64,000 nucleotides of DNA from Janthinobacterium lividum (GCF_023509035.1 NZ_CP075583.1:1054001-1118000), one strand, 5' to 3'. Shown: positions 9,338 through 19,730, counted from the first letter of the stretch. Translations and numbers: made by a program. The notes: generated from the sequence alone by a model not told the origin.

Positions 9338-10522
9338 GGCGATTCCTTTCCAGGGTGTTGACTGCATTGATCAATTGCGCCACTTCTGGCGCCGTGTGGC
9401 CGGCCGACAGGGTCACGCGCAGGCGCGCCGTACCCGCCGGCACGGTGGGCGGGCGGATTGCGCCGACCCACAGGCCCTGTTCGTACAGGGTGGCGGCGAT
9501 GGCCAGCATGTCCGCATTCTCGCCGATGATGACGGGCTGGATGGCGGAGAGCGACGGCAAGGCTTGCCAGCGTTGCAGCTGCAGCCCGTCGTTCCATTGC
9601 GCCACTAGCGCCGCCAGGTGGGCGCGGCGTTGCCGGCCTTCTTCGCCGGCGATGATGTCCAGGCTGGCCAGCAGCGCATGCGCCAGCGCGGGCGCGGCGG
9701 CCGTGGTGAAGATGTACGGGCGCGCCTTCTGGATCAGGGTTTCGATGACGGCATCATGCGCGCAAACAAAGGCGCCGCCCACGCCGGCCGATTTTCCCAA
9801 CGTGCCCACATACACCAGGTGCGGCGAATGCAGGTCGAAGTGTTCCAGTGCGCCGCGGCCATTGGCGCCCAGCGCACCGAAGCCGTGCGCATCGTCGACC
9901 ACCAGCCAGGCGCCGTATTGTTCGCCCAGGGCCAGCAGCGCAGGCAGCGGCGCCAGGTCGCCATCCATGCTGAAGACGCTGTCGGTGACGACGATTTTCG
10001 TTTGTGCCGTGCTGGCCGCCAGCAGGGCCGCCAAGGCATCGAGGTCGGCGTGCGGATACACGCGCGTCTTGACGCGGGCCAGGCGGGTGCCGTCGATCAG
10101 CGAGGCGTGGTTCAGCGCTTCCGAAAAATCTCGGTCTCCGCATCGCCTGCCGATAGGGCGGTCAGCACAGCCAAATTAGCCATGTAGCCGGTACAGAAAT
10201 ACAGGGCGCGCGCCTGTTCCAGATTGGCGCCCACGAAATCGGCCAGCCGCTCTTCCAGCTGCGCGTGGGCGCGGCTGTGGCCACTGATCAGGTGCGAAGC
10301 GCCGCTGCCGGCGCCATACAGGTCGGCGCCCTCTTTCAGCGCTGCCACGATGCGCGGATGCGACGCCAGGCCCAGGTAGTCATTGCTGCAAAAGGCCAGC
10401 ATGTCGCGGCCATCGACCGTCAGGCGTGGCGCGCATGGCGTGTCGACGGTGCGGCGGCGGCGAATCAGGCTGCGCTCTTCCAGCCCTTGTAACTGCTGTT
10501 GTAATCGCGCGATCAGTTCCAT
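9327..10522 (-). CDS. bioF: 8-amino-7-oxononanoate synthase; one apparent frameshift
   Basis: The N-terminal part ([44 protein letters not shown]) and the C-terminal part ([26 protein letters not shown], then the PLP region [17 protein letters not shown] with its Lys) are in different frames. The break is at 10124-10128, where the coding strand has five Ts; six Ts gives [19 protein letters not shown] and joins the halves into about 398 residues, normal for BioF. It condenses pimeloyl-thioester with alanine. The bioA stop and bioF start are one base apart. The split lies in a homopolymer in an otherwise intact essential pathway, so sequencing error is likeliest. Confidence 0.9.
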
Positions 10523-10523
10523 C

Positions 10524-11852
10524 TCAGGCTCCGATCACGCTATTGAAGACGGCCAGGGTCTGCTGGCCCAGGCCCGCGATTTCTGCGTCGTCGAGGATGT
10601 AGGGCGGCATCAGGTAGACGGTGGAACCGATGGGGCGCATCAACAGTTCGTGTTCCAGCGCCGTGCTGAAGAAGCGGCGCGAAAAGTCGGGTGCAGCGTC
10701 CACCGCATCGAAAGCCCAGATCATGCCCTGCTGGCGGAAGTGTTTTACGCGCTCGTGCTGCGCCAGCGGTGCCAGGGCGCGCGTGATCTTGTCTGCGCGC
10801 GCGCGGTTGGCCACCAGCACATCGTCTTCCTCGAAAATCGACAGGGTCGCCAGCGCCGCGCGGCAGGCCAGCGGGTTGCCCGTGTACGAATGCGAATGCA
10901 AAAAGCCGCGGCGCACGTCGGTGCTGTAGAACGCCTGGTAGATGTCTTCGCGCGTCATCACGAGAGATAAAGGCAGGTAGCCGCCGCTGATGCCTTTCGA
11001 CAGGCAGACGAAGTCGGGCCAGATGCCGGCCTGTTCGCACGCAAAGAAGGTGCCCGTGCGGCCGCAGCCGACGGCGATTTCATCGAGGATCAAGTGGACT
11101 TGATAGCGGTCGCACAGGGCGCGTACCAGCGACAGGTACAGCGGGTCGTGCATGGCCATGCCGGTGGCGCACTGCACCAGCGGCTCGATGATGATGGCGG
11201 CGATCTTGTCGGCTTTTTCCTGGAACAGGCGCTCCACGTCGGCTGCGGCGCGGCGCGCCACGTCTTGCGCCGATTCGCCCTCGGCCGCCTGGCGGAAGTC
11301 GGGCGACATCACCGTCTGCGAGGCGCGCAACAAAGGGCCATAGGCATCCTTGAACAGGGCGACATCGGTGACGGCCAGCGCACCGATGGTTTCGCCGTGG
11401 TAGCTGCCCTTCAGGCAGACGAATTCCTGTTTTTCACTCTTGCCGCTGTTGCGCCAGGCGTGAAAACTCATTTTCAGGGCGATTTCCACGGCCGAGGCCC
11501 CATCGGACGCGTAAAAGCTATGGCCAAGCACGCCGTTGGTGAGGGCGGAGAGTTTCTCCGACAGTTCGATCACCGGTTCATGCGTGAAACCGGCCAGCAT
11601 CGCGTGTTCCAGGCGGTCCAGCTGGTCCTTCAGTTCCGCATTGATGCGCGGATTGGCATGGCCGAACAGGTTCACCCACCAGGAACTGATGGCGTCCAGG
11701 TAGCGTCGGCCTTCGTGGTCATACAGCCAGGCGCCGCGGCCATGGCTGACGGGGATGAGCGGCACAGTCTCATGATGCTGCATTTGCGTGCAAGGGTGCC
11801 ACACGCTGCGCAGACTGCGTTCGACCCAGCCCGATTGTTTTTCTGCTTTCAA
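10524..11852 (-). CDS. bioA: Adenosylmethionine-8-amino-7-oxononanoate aminotransferase
   Basis: A 442-residue class III aminotransferase. The N-terminal [13 protein letters not shown] is the BioA hallmark, the PLP lysine is in [14 protein letters not shown] near residue 290, and [19 protein letters not shown] lies before it. It converts KAPA to DAPA with S-adenosylmethionine as amino donor. It starts the bioAFDB block, 45 bases after the liuC stop, with GGAG upstream. A small TAGTCC/GGACTA dyad lies in that gap. No BirA-type box was seen. Confidence 0.96.
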   Translation of the reverse strand: MKAEKQSGWVERSLRSVWHPCTQMQHHETVPLIPVSHGRGAWLYDHEGRRYLDAISSWWVNLFGHANPRINAELKDQLDRLEHAMLAGFTHEPVIELSEKLSALTNGVLGHSFYASDGASAVEIALKMSFHAWRNSGKSEKQEFVCLKGSYHGETIGALAVTDVALFKDAYGPLLRASQTVMSPDFRQAAEGESAQDVARRAAADVERLFQEKADKIAAIIIEPLVQCATGMAMHDPLYLSLVRALCDRYQVHLILDEIAVGCGRTGTFFACEQAGIWPDFVCLSKGISGGYLPLSLVMTREDIYQAFYSTDVRRGFLHSHSYTGNPLACRAALATLSIFEEDDVLVANRARADKITRALAPLAQHERVKHFRQQGMIWAFDAVDAAPDFSRRFFSTALEHELLMRPIGSTVYLMPPYILDDAEIAGLGQQTLAVFNSVIGA

Positions 11853-11897
11853 AACTGCTCCAATGATATTCTTAGTCCATGAGCTTCGGACTATTAA

Positions 11898-12686
11898 CTA
11901 GCCCATGAGCCAACTCGGCTTGCGCTTGTCGAGGAAGGACTGCACACCTTCGCGTCCCTGCTCCGAGGCGCGGATCTGCGCGATGCGCTCGGCGGTATCC
12001 GCCAGAAGCGCATCAGTGACCGGCTGGCCGGCGATCTCGCGCACCAGCGTTTTCGCTTGCGCCACGGCGTGCGGGCTGTTGCCCGTCAGCGCTTTGAGCA
12101 CCTCGGCGGTTTTCGCGTCCAGTGCGCTTGCTGCGACTACCTCGTGGGCAAAGCCGATGCGTAGCGCTTCCTGGGCAGAGAATCGCTCCGCGGTCAGGAA
12201 ATAGCGGCGTGCCGCGTTTTCGCCCATGGCCTTGATGACATACGGTGAAATAGTGGCCGGGATCAGTCCCAGCCGCACTTCGCTCAGGCAGAAATGCACG
12301 TCTTCCGCAACCAGAATGATATCGCATGCGGCGACCAGACCCATGCCGCCCGCATAACAGTCGCCCTGGATCTTCGCCACCACGGGCTTGGGACACAGGT
12401 AAATCGTGCGCAGCATCTGCGCCAGCTGCAGCGCGTCGGCCTGGTTTTCGGCATGCGTATAGCCTGCCATCTTCTTCATCCAGTTCAAGTCCGCACCGGC
12501 GCAAAAGGCGGCGCCATTCGCGGCCAGCACGATGGCGCGCACCATGTCGCTGCGCCCCAGGCCTTCGAAGGCGCGCGCCAGTTCGGCGATCGTCGTCTCG
12601 TTGAAGGCGTTGCGCACGTCGGGGCGGTTCAGGGTCACGGTGGCGACATTGCCCTCGATGACCAGCTTTAAGGTTTCAAATTCCAT
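11898..12686 (-). CDS. liuC: Enoyl-CoA hydratase, likely methylglutaconyl-CoA hydratase
   Basis: A 262-residue crotonase. LNRPDVRNAFNETTIAEL, the oxyanion-hole stretch AAFCAGADLNWMKKMAGY and the second half GDCYAGGMGLVAACDIILVAE are standard; the glutamate pair around CLSEVRLGLIPA is present. The leucine-pathway substrate (3-methylglutaconyl-CoA) is inferred from the position between liuB and the rest of the liu/bio unit. It starts 21 bases after the liuB stop with GGAGAAAGCC. Confidence 0.9.
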   Translation of the reverse strand: MEFETLKLVIEGNVATVTLNRPDVRNAFNETTIAELARAFEGLGRSDMVRAIVLAANGAAFCAGADLNWMKKMAGYTHAENQADALQLAQMLRTIYLCPKPVVAKIQGDCYAGGMGLVAACDIILVAEDVHFCLSEVRLGLIPATISPYVIKAMGENAARRYFLTAERFSAQEALRIGFAHEVVAASALDAKTAEVLKALTGNSPHAVAQAKTLVREIAGQPVTDALLADTAERIAQIRASEQGREGVQSFLDKRKPSWLMG

Positions 12687-12707
12687 GGCTTTCTCCCTTA
12701 TTGCCGG

Positions 12708-14330
12708 TTACATACGAAACACGCCGAACTTCGTGTCCGGGATTTCGGCGTTGAGCGCCGCCGACAGGCCCAGGCCCAGCACCATGCGGGTGTCGGCCGG
12801 GTCGATCACGCCATCGTCCCACAGGCGCGCGGTGGCATAGTACGGGTGGCCCTGGTGTTCGTATTGGTCCTTGATCGGCTGCTTGAAGGCGGCTTCCTCG
12901 TCCGCACTCCACTGCCCGCCCTTGCCCTCGATGCCGTCGCGCTTGACGGTCGCCAGCACGGAAGCGGCCTGGTCGCCGCCCATGACGGAGATGCGCGCAT
13001 TCGGCCACATCCACATGAAACGGGGCGAAAACGCGCGGCCGCACATGCCGTAATTGCCTGCGCCGAAGCTGCCGCCGATGATCACCGTGAACTTCGGCAC
13101 GGCGGCCGTGGCCACGGCCGTCACCATCTTGGCGCCATTGCGGGCGATGCCTTCGTTTTCGTACTTGCGGCCCACCATGAAGCCCGTGATGTTCTGCAGG
13201 AAGACGAGCGGGATCTTGCGCTGGCAGCACAGTTCAATGAAGTGCGTGCCTTTCAGCGCCGATTCGGAGAACAAAATGCCGTTGTTGGCGATGATGCCGA
13301 CTTTTACGCCATAGATATGCGCGAAGCCGCAGATCAGGGTGGTGCCGTAGCGGGCCTTGAATTCGTCGAAATCGCTGCCGTCGACGATGCGCGCGATCAC
13401 TTCCCTCACATCGAAGGGCTTGCGCGTGTCGACGGGGATCACACCATACAGTTCCTGCGTCGGGTATTTCGGCTCGACGGATGCACGCAAGGCCATCTGC
13501 TGCGGCTTGGTGCGGTTCAGGTTCGAGACGATGGTGCGCGCCAGCGAGAGCGCATGCAGATCGTTCTGCGCCAGGTGGTCGACCACGCCGGACAAACGCG
13601 TGTGCACGTCGCCGCCACCCAGGTCTTCAGCCGTCACCACTTCGCCAGTGGCCGCTTTCACCAGCGGAGGGCCGCCGAGGAAAATCGTGCCCTGCTCCTT
13701 GACGATGATCGATTCATCGCTCATGGCCGGCACATATGCGCCGCCGGCCGTGCAAGAGCCCATCACCACGGCGATTTGGGGGATGCCCTTGGCCGACAGA
13801 TTCGCCTGGTTGTAGAAGATGCGGCCAAAATGGTCGCGGTCGGGAAAGACGTCGTCCTGGTTCGGCAGGTTGGCGCCGCCCGAGTCGACCAGGTAGATAC
13901 AGGGCAGGTTGTTCTGGTCGGCGATTTCCTGGGCGCGCAAGTGCTTCTTGACCGTCATCGGGTAATACGTGCCGCCCTTGACGGTAGCGTCGTTACACAC
14001 GATGACGCATTCCTGGCCCGAGACCCTGCCGATGCCGGTGATGATGCCGGCGGAAGGTGCTGCATCGACGCCCTTGGCGTCCTGGTACATGGCGTAGGCC
14101 GCCATCTGGGAAAACTCGAGGAAGGGCGTGCCGGGATCGAGCAGCATTTGCACGCGATCGCGCGGCAGCAGTTTTCCACGCGCCAGGTGCTTGGCGGCAG
14201 CCGCCTCGCCGCCGCCGGCAGCGATTTTCTCGACCTTGTCGCGCAAATCGTCGACGATGGCTTGCATGGCCGCGGCATTGGCCTTGAAATCTTCACTGCG
14301 CGGATTGAGTTTGCTTTCGATGTGCGGCAT
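12708..14330 (-). CDS. liuB: Methylcrotonyl-CoA carboxylase carboxyltransferase (beta) subunit
   Basis: A 540-residue acyl-CoA carboxyltransferase. [32 protein letters not shown] and [24 protein letters not shown] are characteristic of MCC beta. The C-terminal half has [14 protein letters not shown] and [15 protein letters not shown]. It transfers the carboxyl group from biotin on LiuD to 3-methylcrotonyl-CoA. AAAAGGAACCGCA precedes the ATG. Its likely promoter and LiuR operator lie about 215 bases upstream inside ychJ. Confidence 0.96.
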   Translation of the reverse strand: MPHIESKLNPRSEDFKANAAAMQAIVDDLRDKVEKIAAGGGEAAAAKHLARGKLLPRDRVQMLLDPGTPFLEFSQMAAYAMYQDAKGVDAAPSAGIITGIGRVSGQECVIVCNDATVKGGTYYPMTVKKHLRAQEIADQNNLPCIYLVDSGGANLPNQDDVFPDRDHFGRIFYNQANLSAKGIPQIAVVMGSCTAGGAYVPAMSDESIIVKEQGTIFLGGPPLVKAATGEVVTAEDLGGGDVHTRLSGVVDHLAQNDLHALSLARTIVSNLNRTKPQQMALRASVEPKYPTQELYGVIPVDTRKPFDVREVIARIVDGSDFDEFKARYGTTLICGFAHIYGVKVGIIANNGILFSESALKGTHFIELCCQRKIPLVFLQNITGFMVGRKYENEGIARNGAKMVTAVATAAVPKFTVIIGGSFGAGNYGMCGRAFSPRFMWMWPNARISVMGGDQAASVLATVKRDGIEGKGGQWSADEEAAFKQPIKDQYEHQGHPYYATARLWDDGVIDPADTRMVLGLGLSAALNAEIPDTKFGVFRM

Positions 14331-14370
14331 TGCGGTTCCTTTTTATTATCGCCCGGTCTCTCGGGTCGCG

Positions 14371-14820
14371 CTATTCGGGAAAACTGCCGTCGAGATAAAA
14401 CCAGCGCAGGGCGCCGCCGCTCTTGTCCACCTCGCGCACGAAGCGGCTTACTTCATGCAGGCGGTGCGCGCGGCCATTGACCTTGTAGCGGGCCACGAAT
14501 TCGACGCTGTCGCGGTGTATCTCTTCGGCTTGATCTGCTGATACTGCTTTACGTTGACGTAAACGTAAAGCAGATTTTACCTCAAGTCCCAGCCAGTGGA
14601 CTTTTTCTTCTTCGGCAAATAATGCATCGGCAGGACAGGTGCTGGCATGCCAGGTGGCGCGCAGATAGGGCTCATCGCGCAAGGTAAATGCCGTATAGCG
14701 CGAGCGCATCAGGGCTTCGGCCGTGGGCGGCAAGGCGTCGCCCGCGATATACGGGCCGCAGCAGCTGGCGTAGGAGGCGCCGCCACAGGGGCAGGCGGCA
14801 GATGTCGAGGGTGTGGGCAT
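14371..14820 (-). CDS. ychJ: YchJ-like SEC-C zinc-motif protein (UPF0225)
   Basis: A 149-residue protein. The N-terminal SEC-C motif CPCGGASYASCCGPY carries the zinc-ligand cysteines, followed by AEALMRSRYTAFTLRDEPYLRATWH and, at the end, VEFVARYKVNGRAHRLHEVSRFVRE, all family hallmarks. The function is not established. Residues encoded around 14544-14573 (SALRLRQRKAVSADQ) fall between the two conserved blocks, do not look like the family, and coincide with the LiuR-type operator, so the regulatory site is accommodated in coding sequence. The start at 14820 gives the usual family N-terminus. It is 40 bases upstream of liuB and co-directional. Confidence 0.85.
   Translation of the reverse strand: MPTPSTSAACPCGGASYASCCGPYIAGDALPPTAEALMRSRYTAFTLRDEPYLRATWHASTCPADALFAEEEKVHWLGLEVKSALRLRQRKAVSADQAEEIHRDSVEFVARYKVNGRAHRLHEVSRFVREVDKSGGALRWFYLDGSFPE
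14544..14573. promoter_or_regulatory. LiuR-type operator inside ychJ, upstream of liuB
   Basis: CTGCTTTACGTT (14544-14555), 6 bases, AACGTAAAGCAG (14562-14573): a perfect 12-bp dyad. The core ACGTAAACGTAAAG recurs before liuA (60037-60050), and ACGTTGACGTA recurs inverted before liuR. MerR-family regulators bind such dyads in or near the promoter spacer. Positioned 214-243 bases upstream of the liuB start, it should control the liuBC-bioAFDB-liuD-ghrA-liuE unit. Confidence 0.75.
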
Positions 14821-14914
14821 GCGCTGGCAATAAGAAACGGAAAAGACGGAACAGGAAAGTTCCGCAATTATCCGCCATATCGGCAGCGGCGCGCGTGCGC
14901 GCCGCCTTGGCCAG

Positions 14915-16163
14915 CTACTTTTTCGGGCTGAGGAAGTCCAGCGCGAACGGCGGCGCCTTGCCCGCCATGAGGTCGGCCAGGATGCGCGCCGTGCCGGCGG
15001 CAAAGGTAAAGCCCAGCGGGCCATGGCCCACGTTGAGCCACAGATTGCCAACTTTGCTTGCGCCCACCAGCGGCGCGCTGTTCGGCGTGGCAGGGCGCAG
15101 GCCAGCCCAGGCCGTGGCCTGGTCGTAATCGGCGCCATGCGGCATGGCTTCGCGCGCCAGGCGCGTCAGGCCGGCGATGCGGCCCCAGTCGATGCTGTTG
15201 TCGGCGCCCACCATGTCGACCATGGCGGCCACGCGCAGGTCGCCACCGATGCGCGCATACAGCACCTTGCGTTCGAAATCCGTGATGCTGATCTCGGGCG
15301 CCTGATGCTGCGCGCGGATGGGCGCAGTCAGGCTGTAGCCTTTCAACGGGTACAGGGGCAGGTACACGCCTGCCGTGGCGGCCAGGTCGCGGCTCTGGAT
15401 GCCGGCCGCCAGCACATAGTGATCTGCCTGCAACAGGCCCAGGCTGGTGTCGACGCCCGTGATCCTGCCCTTGTGCGTGACGAGGCGGCGCGCTTCGCCT
15501 TTTAATATGAGTGAACAATTCGGGTGCTGCAGCAAGCGCGCTTCCAGGGCCAGGCAAAAGGCGTGGCAATCGGCCACCGCTTCGCCTTCCGTGAAGATGC
15601 CGCCCGCCAGGGCACCCTGCAGGGCGGCCAGCGCCGGTTCGCGCTGTACGGCTTCAAGCGGCGACAGGACGATGCGCGCTTCTTCCGATTCGGGCCGGGC
15701 CACGGCCCGCTGAAAGATGGCCGGCGAGCGGTAGACGATGAGCTTGCCCGCGTCACGCCAGGCATACGCTTCCGGCGGTACGCTCAACTCCAGCTGGGCC
15801 ATGCCGGCGCGGCTCCATTCTCCCAATTGCAGCAGCTTGGCCGTCGTGCGGGCATTGCTGGCAGCATTGCAATTGCGCAGGAAACTGGCCATCCAGCGCC
15901 ACTGGCGCCAGTCCGCTTCGGGCCGGAAGCGCAGCGGACCATCTTTCTGCAGCAGCCATTGCAGGGCTTTGAAGGGGACGCCCGCATCTGCCAGGGGGCG
16001 CCACATAGCGATAGCTGAGCTGGCCGCCATTGCGGTAGCTGGCGGCGATCGCCACTTGTTCATTGCGTTCCAGTAACGTGACCTTGTAGCCGGCCTCGGC
16101 CAGCCACCAGGCCGATGTCAGACCGACGACGCCGCCGCCGATGATGATGACTTGTTGCTGCAT
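14915..16163 (-). CDS. dadA: D-amino-acid dehydrogenase-like FAD oxidoreductase; one apparent frameshift
   Basis: Starts MQQQVIIIGGGVVGLTSAWW at 16163: a GxGxxG FAD-binding fold, then LAEAGYKVTLLERNEQVA and NGGQLSYRYVAP, the DadA pattern. The C-terminal part has YPLKGYSLTAPI, the GLRPATPNSAPLVG substrate/FAD loop and WLNVGHGPLGFTFAAGTARI. The halves are in different frames. The coding strand has CCCCC at 15994-15998; with four Cs it reads VAPLADAGVPFKAL and gives about 415 residues. DadA oxidises D-alanine and other D-amino acids at the membrane. With the D-Ala-D-Ala dipeptidase at 28 kb it could recycle wall-derived D-alanine. Confidence 0.82.
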
Positions 16164-16283
16164 GTTGCCTCGCTGCGTTGCGCTCCCATGGTGCGGGAGC
16201 ATTCGGGAAGAGCTTAGAGGCTGGCCGGTCAGGGAGCCAATGAAACATCATGGTGCAGCCATAACTTTCAGGAATGCACCATT

Positions 16284-17631
16284 TCAATGCAAGGGCTGAT
16301 TGTTGGCAATCGAACCACGGTATAGGGTGGTGAGTATCAATTCCTCGCTGCGCCCCATGGCGGAATAGGTGCCCGGATGGCGTTCGGGGTCGCTGCCCGT
16401 GCCGCCCACCAGCATCACCATGCCGTTCTTGTTCTTTAAATCGAGCACGAAGGCCGAGACGAGGCCATACGCGTCGCCCAGGTGGCCGACCGCATGAAAA
16501 CTGGCGCCTTCGACCAGGCCATTGCCCTTCCCCGCCACCGCATCGAACTGCTGGTTGCCCAGGCCCCAGGCGCGGTACAGGCCCCGCTCGCTGTCGCCAT
16601 TGCCGCCATCGGGCGCCAGCTGCCATTGGGGGCCAAACATCAGCGCGAGGCTGGCCGGCTGCAATAGTTGCTTGCCCTGGTGGCGCCCATCGTCGAGCAG
16701 CATCTGCATGACCGTGCCGAGGCCTGCGGCGGAAATGCGCAAGCCGCCGGTGGGACTGAAGACGGTGGCGTTGCTGCCGATCACATAGTTGGCCAGGCCA
16801 GCGGGTGGATGCTTGTAAAAATCGTCGGCCTGGGCGATCCAGGGGCTTGCCGGCCGCCACTGTTCCGTGTCGAGCGTGCGCTTGCGGTACAAGGTGGCCG
16901 TGTTCGCCACCTCGTCCGTGGAAAATGCCGCCGGATGGTAGCCGCCGCGCACATCGAGGGGATCGAGCAGCAAACGCCGCATCAGCAAGTCGAAGCGCTC
17001 GCCCGTGACTTTTTCCATCACGGTGCCGATCACGCCCCAGTTCAGGTTGGCATACGTAAAATAGCGTCCCGGCGCTGCGGCGCGATCCCACATGCTGTCG
17101 TCGCCAGCCGTAAACACGTCGCGCAGGCTGCGTTCTGGTCCCCATGCGTAGCCGCCAGCGTCGCGCAGCGAGGACGTGTGGCTGAGCAAGCTGCGCAGGG
17201 TCACGGCTTGCTGGGGAAAGTGCGGGTTGCGCAGGGAAAAGCCCAGATAGATGCCCACGTCCTGGTCCAGGCTCAGCTTGCCCTGCTCGACCAGCCGCAT
17301 CAGGCCCAAGGTGGTCATCATCTTCGATACGGAAGCGATGCGGAACAGGGTGGCCGGCGTCACGGGCAAGCTGTCCGCTGGCGTAACGCCGATGTGCCGG
17401 TAGCCAAATTGTTGCTGATACGACACCTTCCCCTGGTGGATGGCCAGCACGGACAGGCTGGCCAGCGGGTGGGCCGGGTCATCGACGATGGCGGCCAGCG
17501 CCGCATCGAGCGCGCGCTGCTGGTCGTGTTGCACGAGCTGCTCAGTACCGCTGCCGGGCGGGGGTGGCCATCGCGGTCCAGGTCGTGCCCAGCAGCAGCA
17601 ATCCCAGCAATCCCGTCATTTTGTTGATCAT
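16284..17631 (-). CDS. Serine hydrolase, class C beta-lactamase / DD-peptidase family, exported; one apparent frameshift
   Basis: The catalytic SxxK is SVSK in RIASVSKMMTTLGLMRLV, and the YxN is YAN in FTYANLNWGVIG. GHLGDAYGL near the end replaces the usual KTG region. The open frame lacks a signal peptide, but just upstream in another frame is MINKMTGLLGLLLLGTTWTA at 17631 with an AGGGAAAG ribosome site. Reading four instead of five Cs at 17560-17564 joins them as TAMATPPGSGTEQLVQHD, giving 448 residues with a cleavable signal. The family includes AmpC, DD-peptidases and esterases; specificity cannot be told. Nearby genes are wall-related. Confidence 0.8.
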
Positions 17632-17859
17632 GCTTTCCCTGTGTCATGGTGGATGGACGCCTTGCCAGCATAGGGTGGGATGGTTTTACTACGCTAATGA
17701 AAATTGCTTATTTATCTATAATGCAAAGCTATACGTACGGTAAAACATTGTTTTTTTAAGTGTATAACCGTTATTTATAGCTATTTTCCATTTATTCATG
17801 GGCGGACGGGCTACGCGCAAGCGCCATCGCTATTACACTAGGAGGACAAGGAGAACTGT
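17632..17859 (+). promoter_or_regulatory. AT-rich divergent intergenic region upstream of gntR
   Basis: About 230 bases, markedly AT-rich from 17690 to 17795. TATAAT at 17717-17722 is a good -10 hexamer but no matching -35 sits at 17 bases, so an activator or UP element may be used. AGGAGG lies at 17841-17846 and a second purine block just before the gntR ATG. No clear operator dyad was identified. Confidence 0.4.
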
Positions 17860-18600
17860 ATGAGCCAGACCAGCGTAGAACTCAAGGTCGATTTAAATGA
17901 CAATTCGCCTTTATATATGCAGATCGCCCGCAAGCTGAGCGATGACGTACGCAACGGCCGCTACCAGGTAGACCAGGCCCTGCCATCTGAACGTACCCTG
18001 TCCGAACTGCTCGACGTATCGCGCGTGACTGCCCGCAAGGCCATCGACCAGCTCGTCGAGCAAGGCCTCGTCGTGCGCCGCCGTGGTTCGGGCAACTATA
18101 TTGCCCCGCGCATCGAACAGCCGCTGTCGAACCTGTCGAGCTTTTCCGAGCAACTGCAGCAGCGCGGCTACCGCCCCGGCTCGCGCTGGCTCAAGCGCGA
18201 AGTCGTCATCGCCAGCAGCGATGAACAGCTGAGCCTGGGGCTGGCGCAGAATACGAAAGTGGCCCGTCTGGAGCGCTTGCGCCTGGCCGACGACGTGGTG
18301 ATGGCGTATGAAGTGAGCGTGCTGCCCTTCAGCGTGGTGCCGGACCCGGCCGCCATGGGCGATTCGCTGTATGAATACTTGAGCAGCATCAAGAAGGCCC
18401 CCGTGCGCGCCTTGCAGCACATCCGCGCCATGAATGCGACAGACGTGCTGGCCAAGCAACTGGGTATCCCCGATGGCCAGGCCGTGCTGTTCATCACGCG
18501 CATCGCCTACCTGGAGTCGGGCGAAGCGGTGGAACTGACGCATTCGTATTGCCGCAGCGATCATTACGATTTTGTGGCGGAAATGCGTCGCGCTCCATAA
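17860..18600 (+). CDS. GntR/HutC-family transcriptional regulator
   Basis: A 246-residue protein with an N-terminal winged helix (residues about 14-80: SPLYMQIARKLSDDVRNGRY, LPSERTLSELLDVSRVTARKAIDQL, RRRGSGNYIAP) and a C-terminal UTRA ligand domain. The ligands of its closest known relatives (NagR, DasR, YvoA) are glucosamine or GlcNAc phosphates. It lies 2.5 kb from murQ and the sugar kinase, so it is a candidate regulator of the wall-sugar genes; this is inference. The start has AGGAGGACAAGGAG upstream. Confidence 0.88.
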   Translation: MSQTSVELKVDLNDNSPLYMQIARKLSDDVRNGRYQVDQALPSERTLSELLDVSRVTARKAIDQLVEQGLVVRRRGSGNYIAPRIEQPLSNLSSFSEQLQQRGYRPGSRWLKREVVIASSDEQLSLGLAQNTKVARLERLRLADDVVMAYEVSVLPFSVVPDPAAMGDSLYEYLSSIKKAPVRALQHIRAMNATDVLAKQLGIPDGQAVLFITRIAYLESGEAVELTHSYCRSDHYDFVAEMRRAP

Positions 18601-18602
18601 AT

Positions 18603-19730
18603 CTACTGCTCGAACAGGCGCATCATGGATTCCGCCACGCCGACGGACGACTCCCAGCTCATGCCGGTCACTAGCCGGCCATCGACCTCGACGTGACTCT
18701 TGCCGTTGGCGCCGTGCCTGAATATGCCGCCATGGCGCTTGATGCTGGCTTCTGCCGAAAAGGGATAGGCCTTGTATATCGGCGATTCCTTGTTGAGAAA
18801 CGCATCAGGGAAGGAGGTGAGCACCTTGCCCTGGATCAGGAAAGTACCGTCACTGAGCCTCAGGTTCTTGATGCCCTCGGTGCCATGGCAGATTGCCGCG
18901 ATCACCCCGCCTTGTTGTTCGTAGATACGCAAGGCGATGTCCTGGAGCGGCTTGTTTTCCGGGATGCCGACGATGGCCGCGCCGCCGCCGACGAAAGCCA
19001 TGCCCGCATACTCGTCTGCCTTGACCTCGGAGACGGGCTTGGTATGGGCTAGTGCCCACATGAAATCGCTGTCGTACAGATGCCTTTTTAATAACTCGTC
19101 CGACGTGACGATCATTTCCAGAGGAATGGCGCCACCCTCTGGACTGACGAAGTCGACCGCGTACCCTGCTTTGCGAAATGCATCATAGGTATAGGCAAGC
19201 TCGGGAAAATTATTGCCAGCGTTAATTTTTGTGCCGGGATATTGATGCACATTCGACACGACCAGCAGCACCTTGCGTGCTTGGCGCGGGGCTGCAGGTT
19301 CGCGATGGGCCGATTTGCTGACGATTTTCCAGTTGCCGGCGATCTTTTTCAGAAGAAATACATCCACATAGCGGACCCCTTGCTGGGGAAGGTGGATCTC
19401 GGCCTTGGCGGTGGCCACCTTGCCGCTCACATCCACCTTGATCAGTCGCCCGTGACGCCCATTGAATTGCCCAATTTTCTCTTGGGAAAATAGTTTTGCG
19501 TATTCCGGACCGCTCAACTCCCATTCCGCATCGTTTTTGCCGTCAAGGTAAAGGCGGGCGGTGGCATGGAAGGCCTGGTTGATCTCGCTCTGTACGTTAA
19601 AGCTGGTGCCATGCATATACAAGCGCACGGTCTCCCTGATGGCATTTTCGTCCTGGTCTGCGGCGGTGCCGATGGCGGTGATGCTAAGGAAGCAACAGGC
19701 GAGTATCGTTCGCAATAAAAACTGAATCAT
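18603..19730 (-). CDS. Exported NTF2-like / DJ-1-PfpI fusion protein
   Basis: About 375 residues from MIQFLLRTILACCFLSITAI, a cleavable signal ending near GTAA. Residues about 25-140 resemble an NTF2-like (lumazine-binding-like) domain: ENAIRETVRLYMHGTSF, YVDVFLLKKIAGNWKIVSK. Residues about 150-375 are a DJ-1/PfpI-type glutamine-amidotransferase-like domain: KVLLVVSNVHQYPGTKINAG, the nucleophile-elbow cysteine in AAICHGTEG, and VTGMSWESSVGVAE at the end. Relatives include glyoxalase III-like and chaperone-like proteins; the activity is unknown. I preferred 19730 to the upstream Met at 19745 for the clean signal peptide. It is convergent with gntR, with a 2-base gap. Confidence 0.8.
   Translation of the reverse strand: MIQFLLRTILACCFLSITAIGTAADQDENAIRETVRLYMHGTSFNVQSEINQAFHATARLYLDGKNDAEWELSGPEYAKLFSQEKIGQFNGRHGRLIKVDVSGKVATAKAEIHLPQQGVRYVDVFLLKKIAGNWKIVSKSAHREPAAPRQARKVLLVVSNVHQYPGTKINAGNNFPELAYTYDAFRKAGYAVDFVSPEGGAIPLEMIVTSDELLKRHLYDSDFMWALAHTKPVSEVKADEYAGMAFVGGGAAIVGIPENKPLQDIALRIYEQQGGVIAAICHGTEGIKNLRLSDGTFLIQGKVLTSFPDAFLNKESPIYKAYPFSAEASIKRHGGIFRHGANGKSHVEVDGRLVTGMSWESSVGVAESMMRLFEQ

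Noticed and set aside
5344..17631. liuD, bioF, dadA-like and serine hydrolase as genuine pseudogenes
   Set aside because: Each has a single one-base break in a homopolymer with otherwise intact motifs, and similar anomalies appear in conserved rRNA, so error is more likely than decay.
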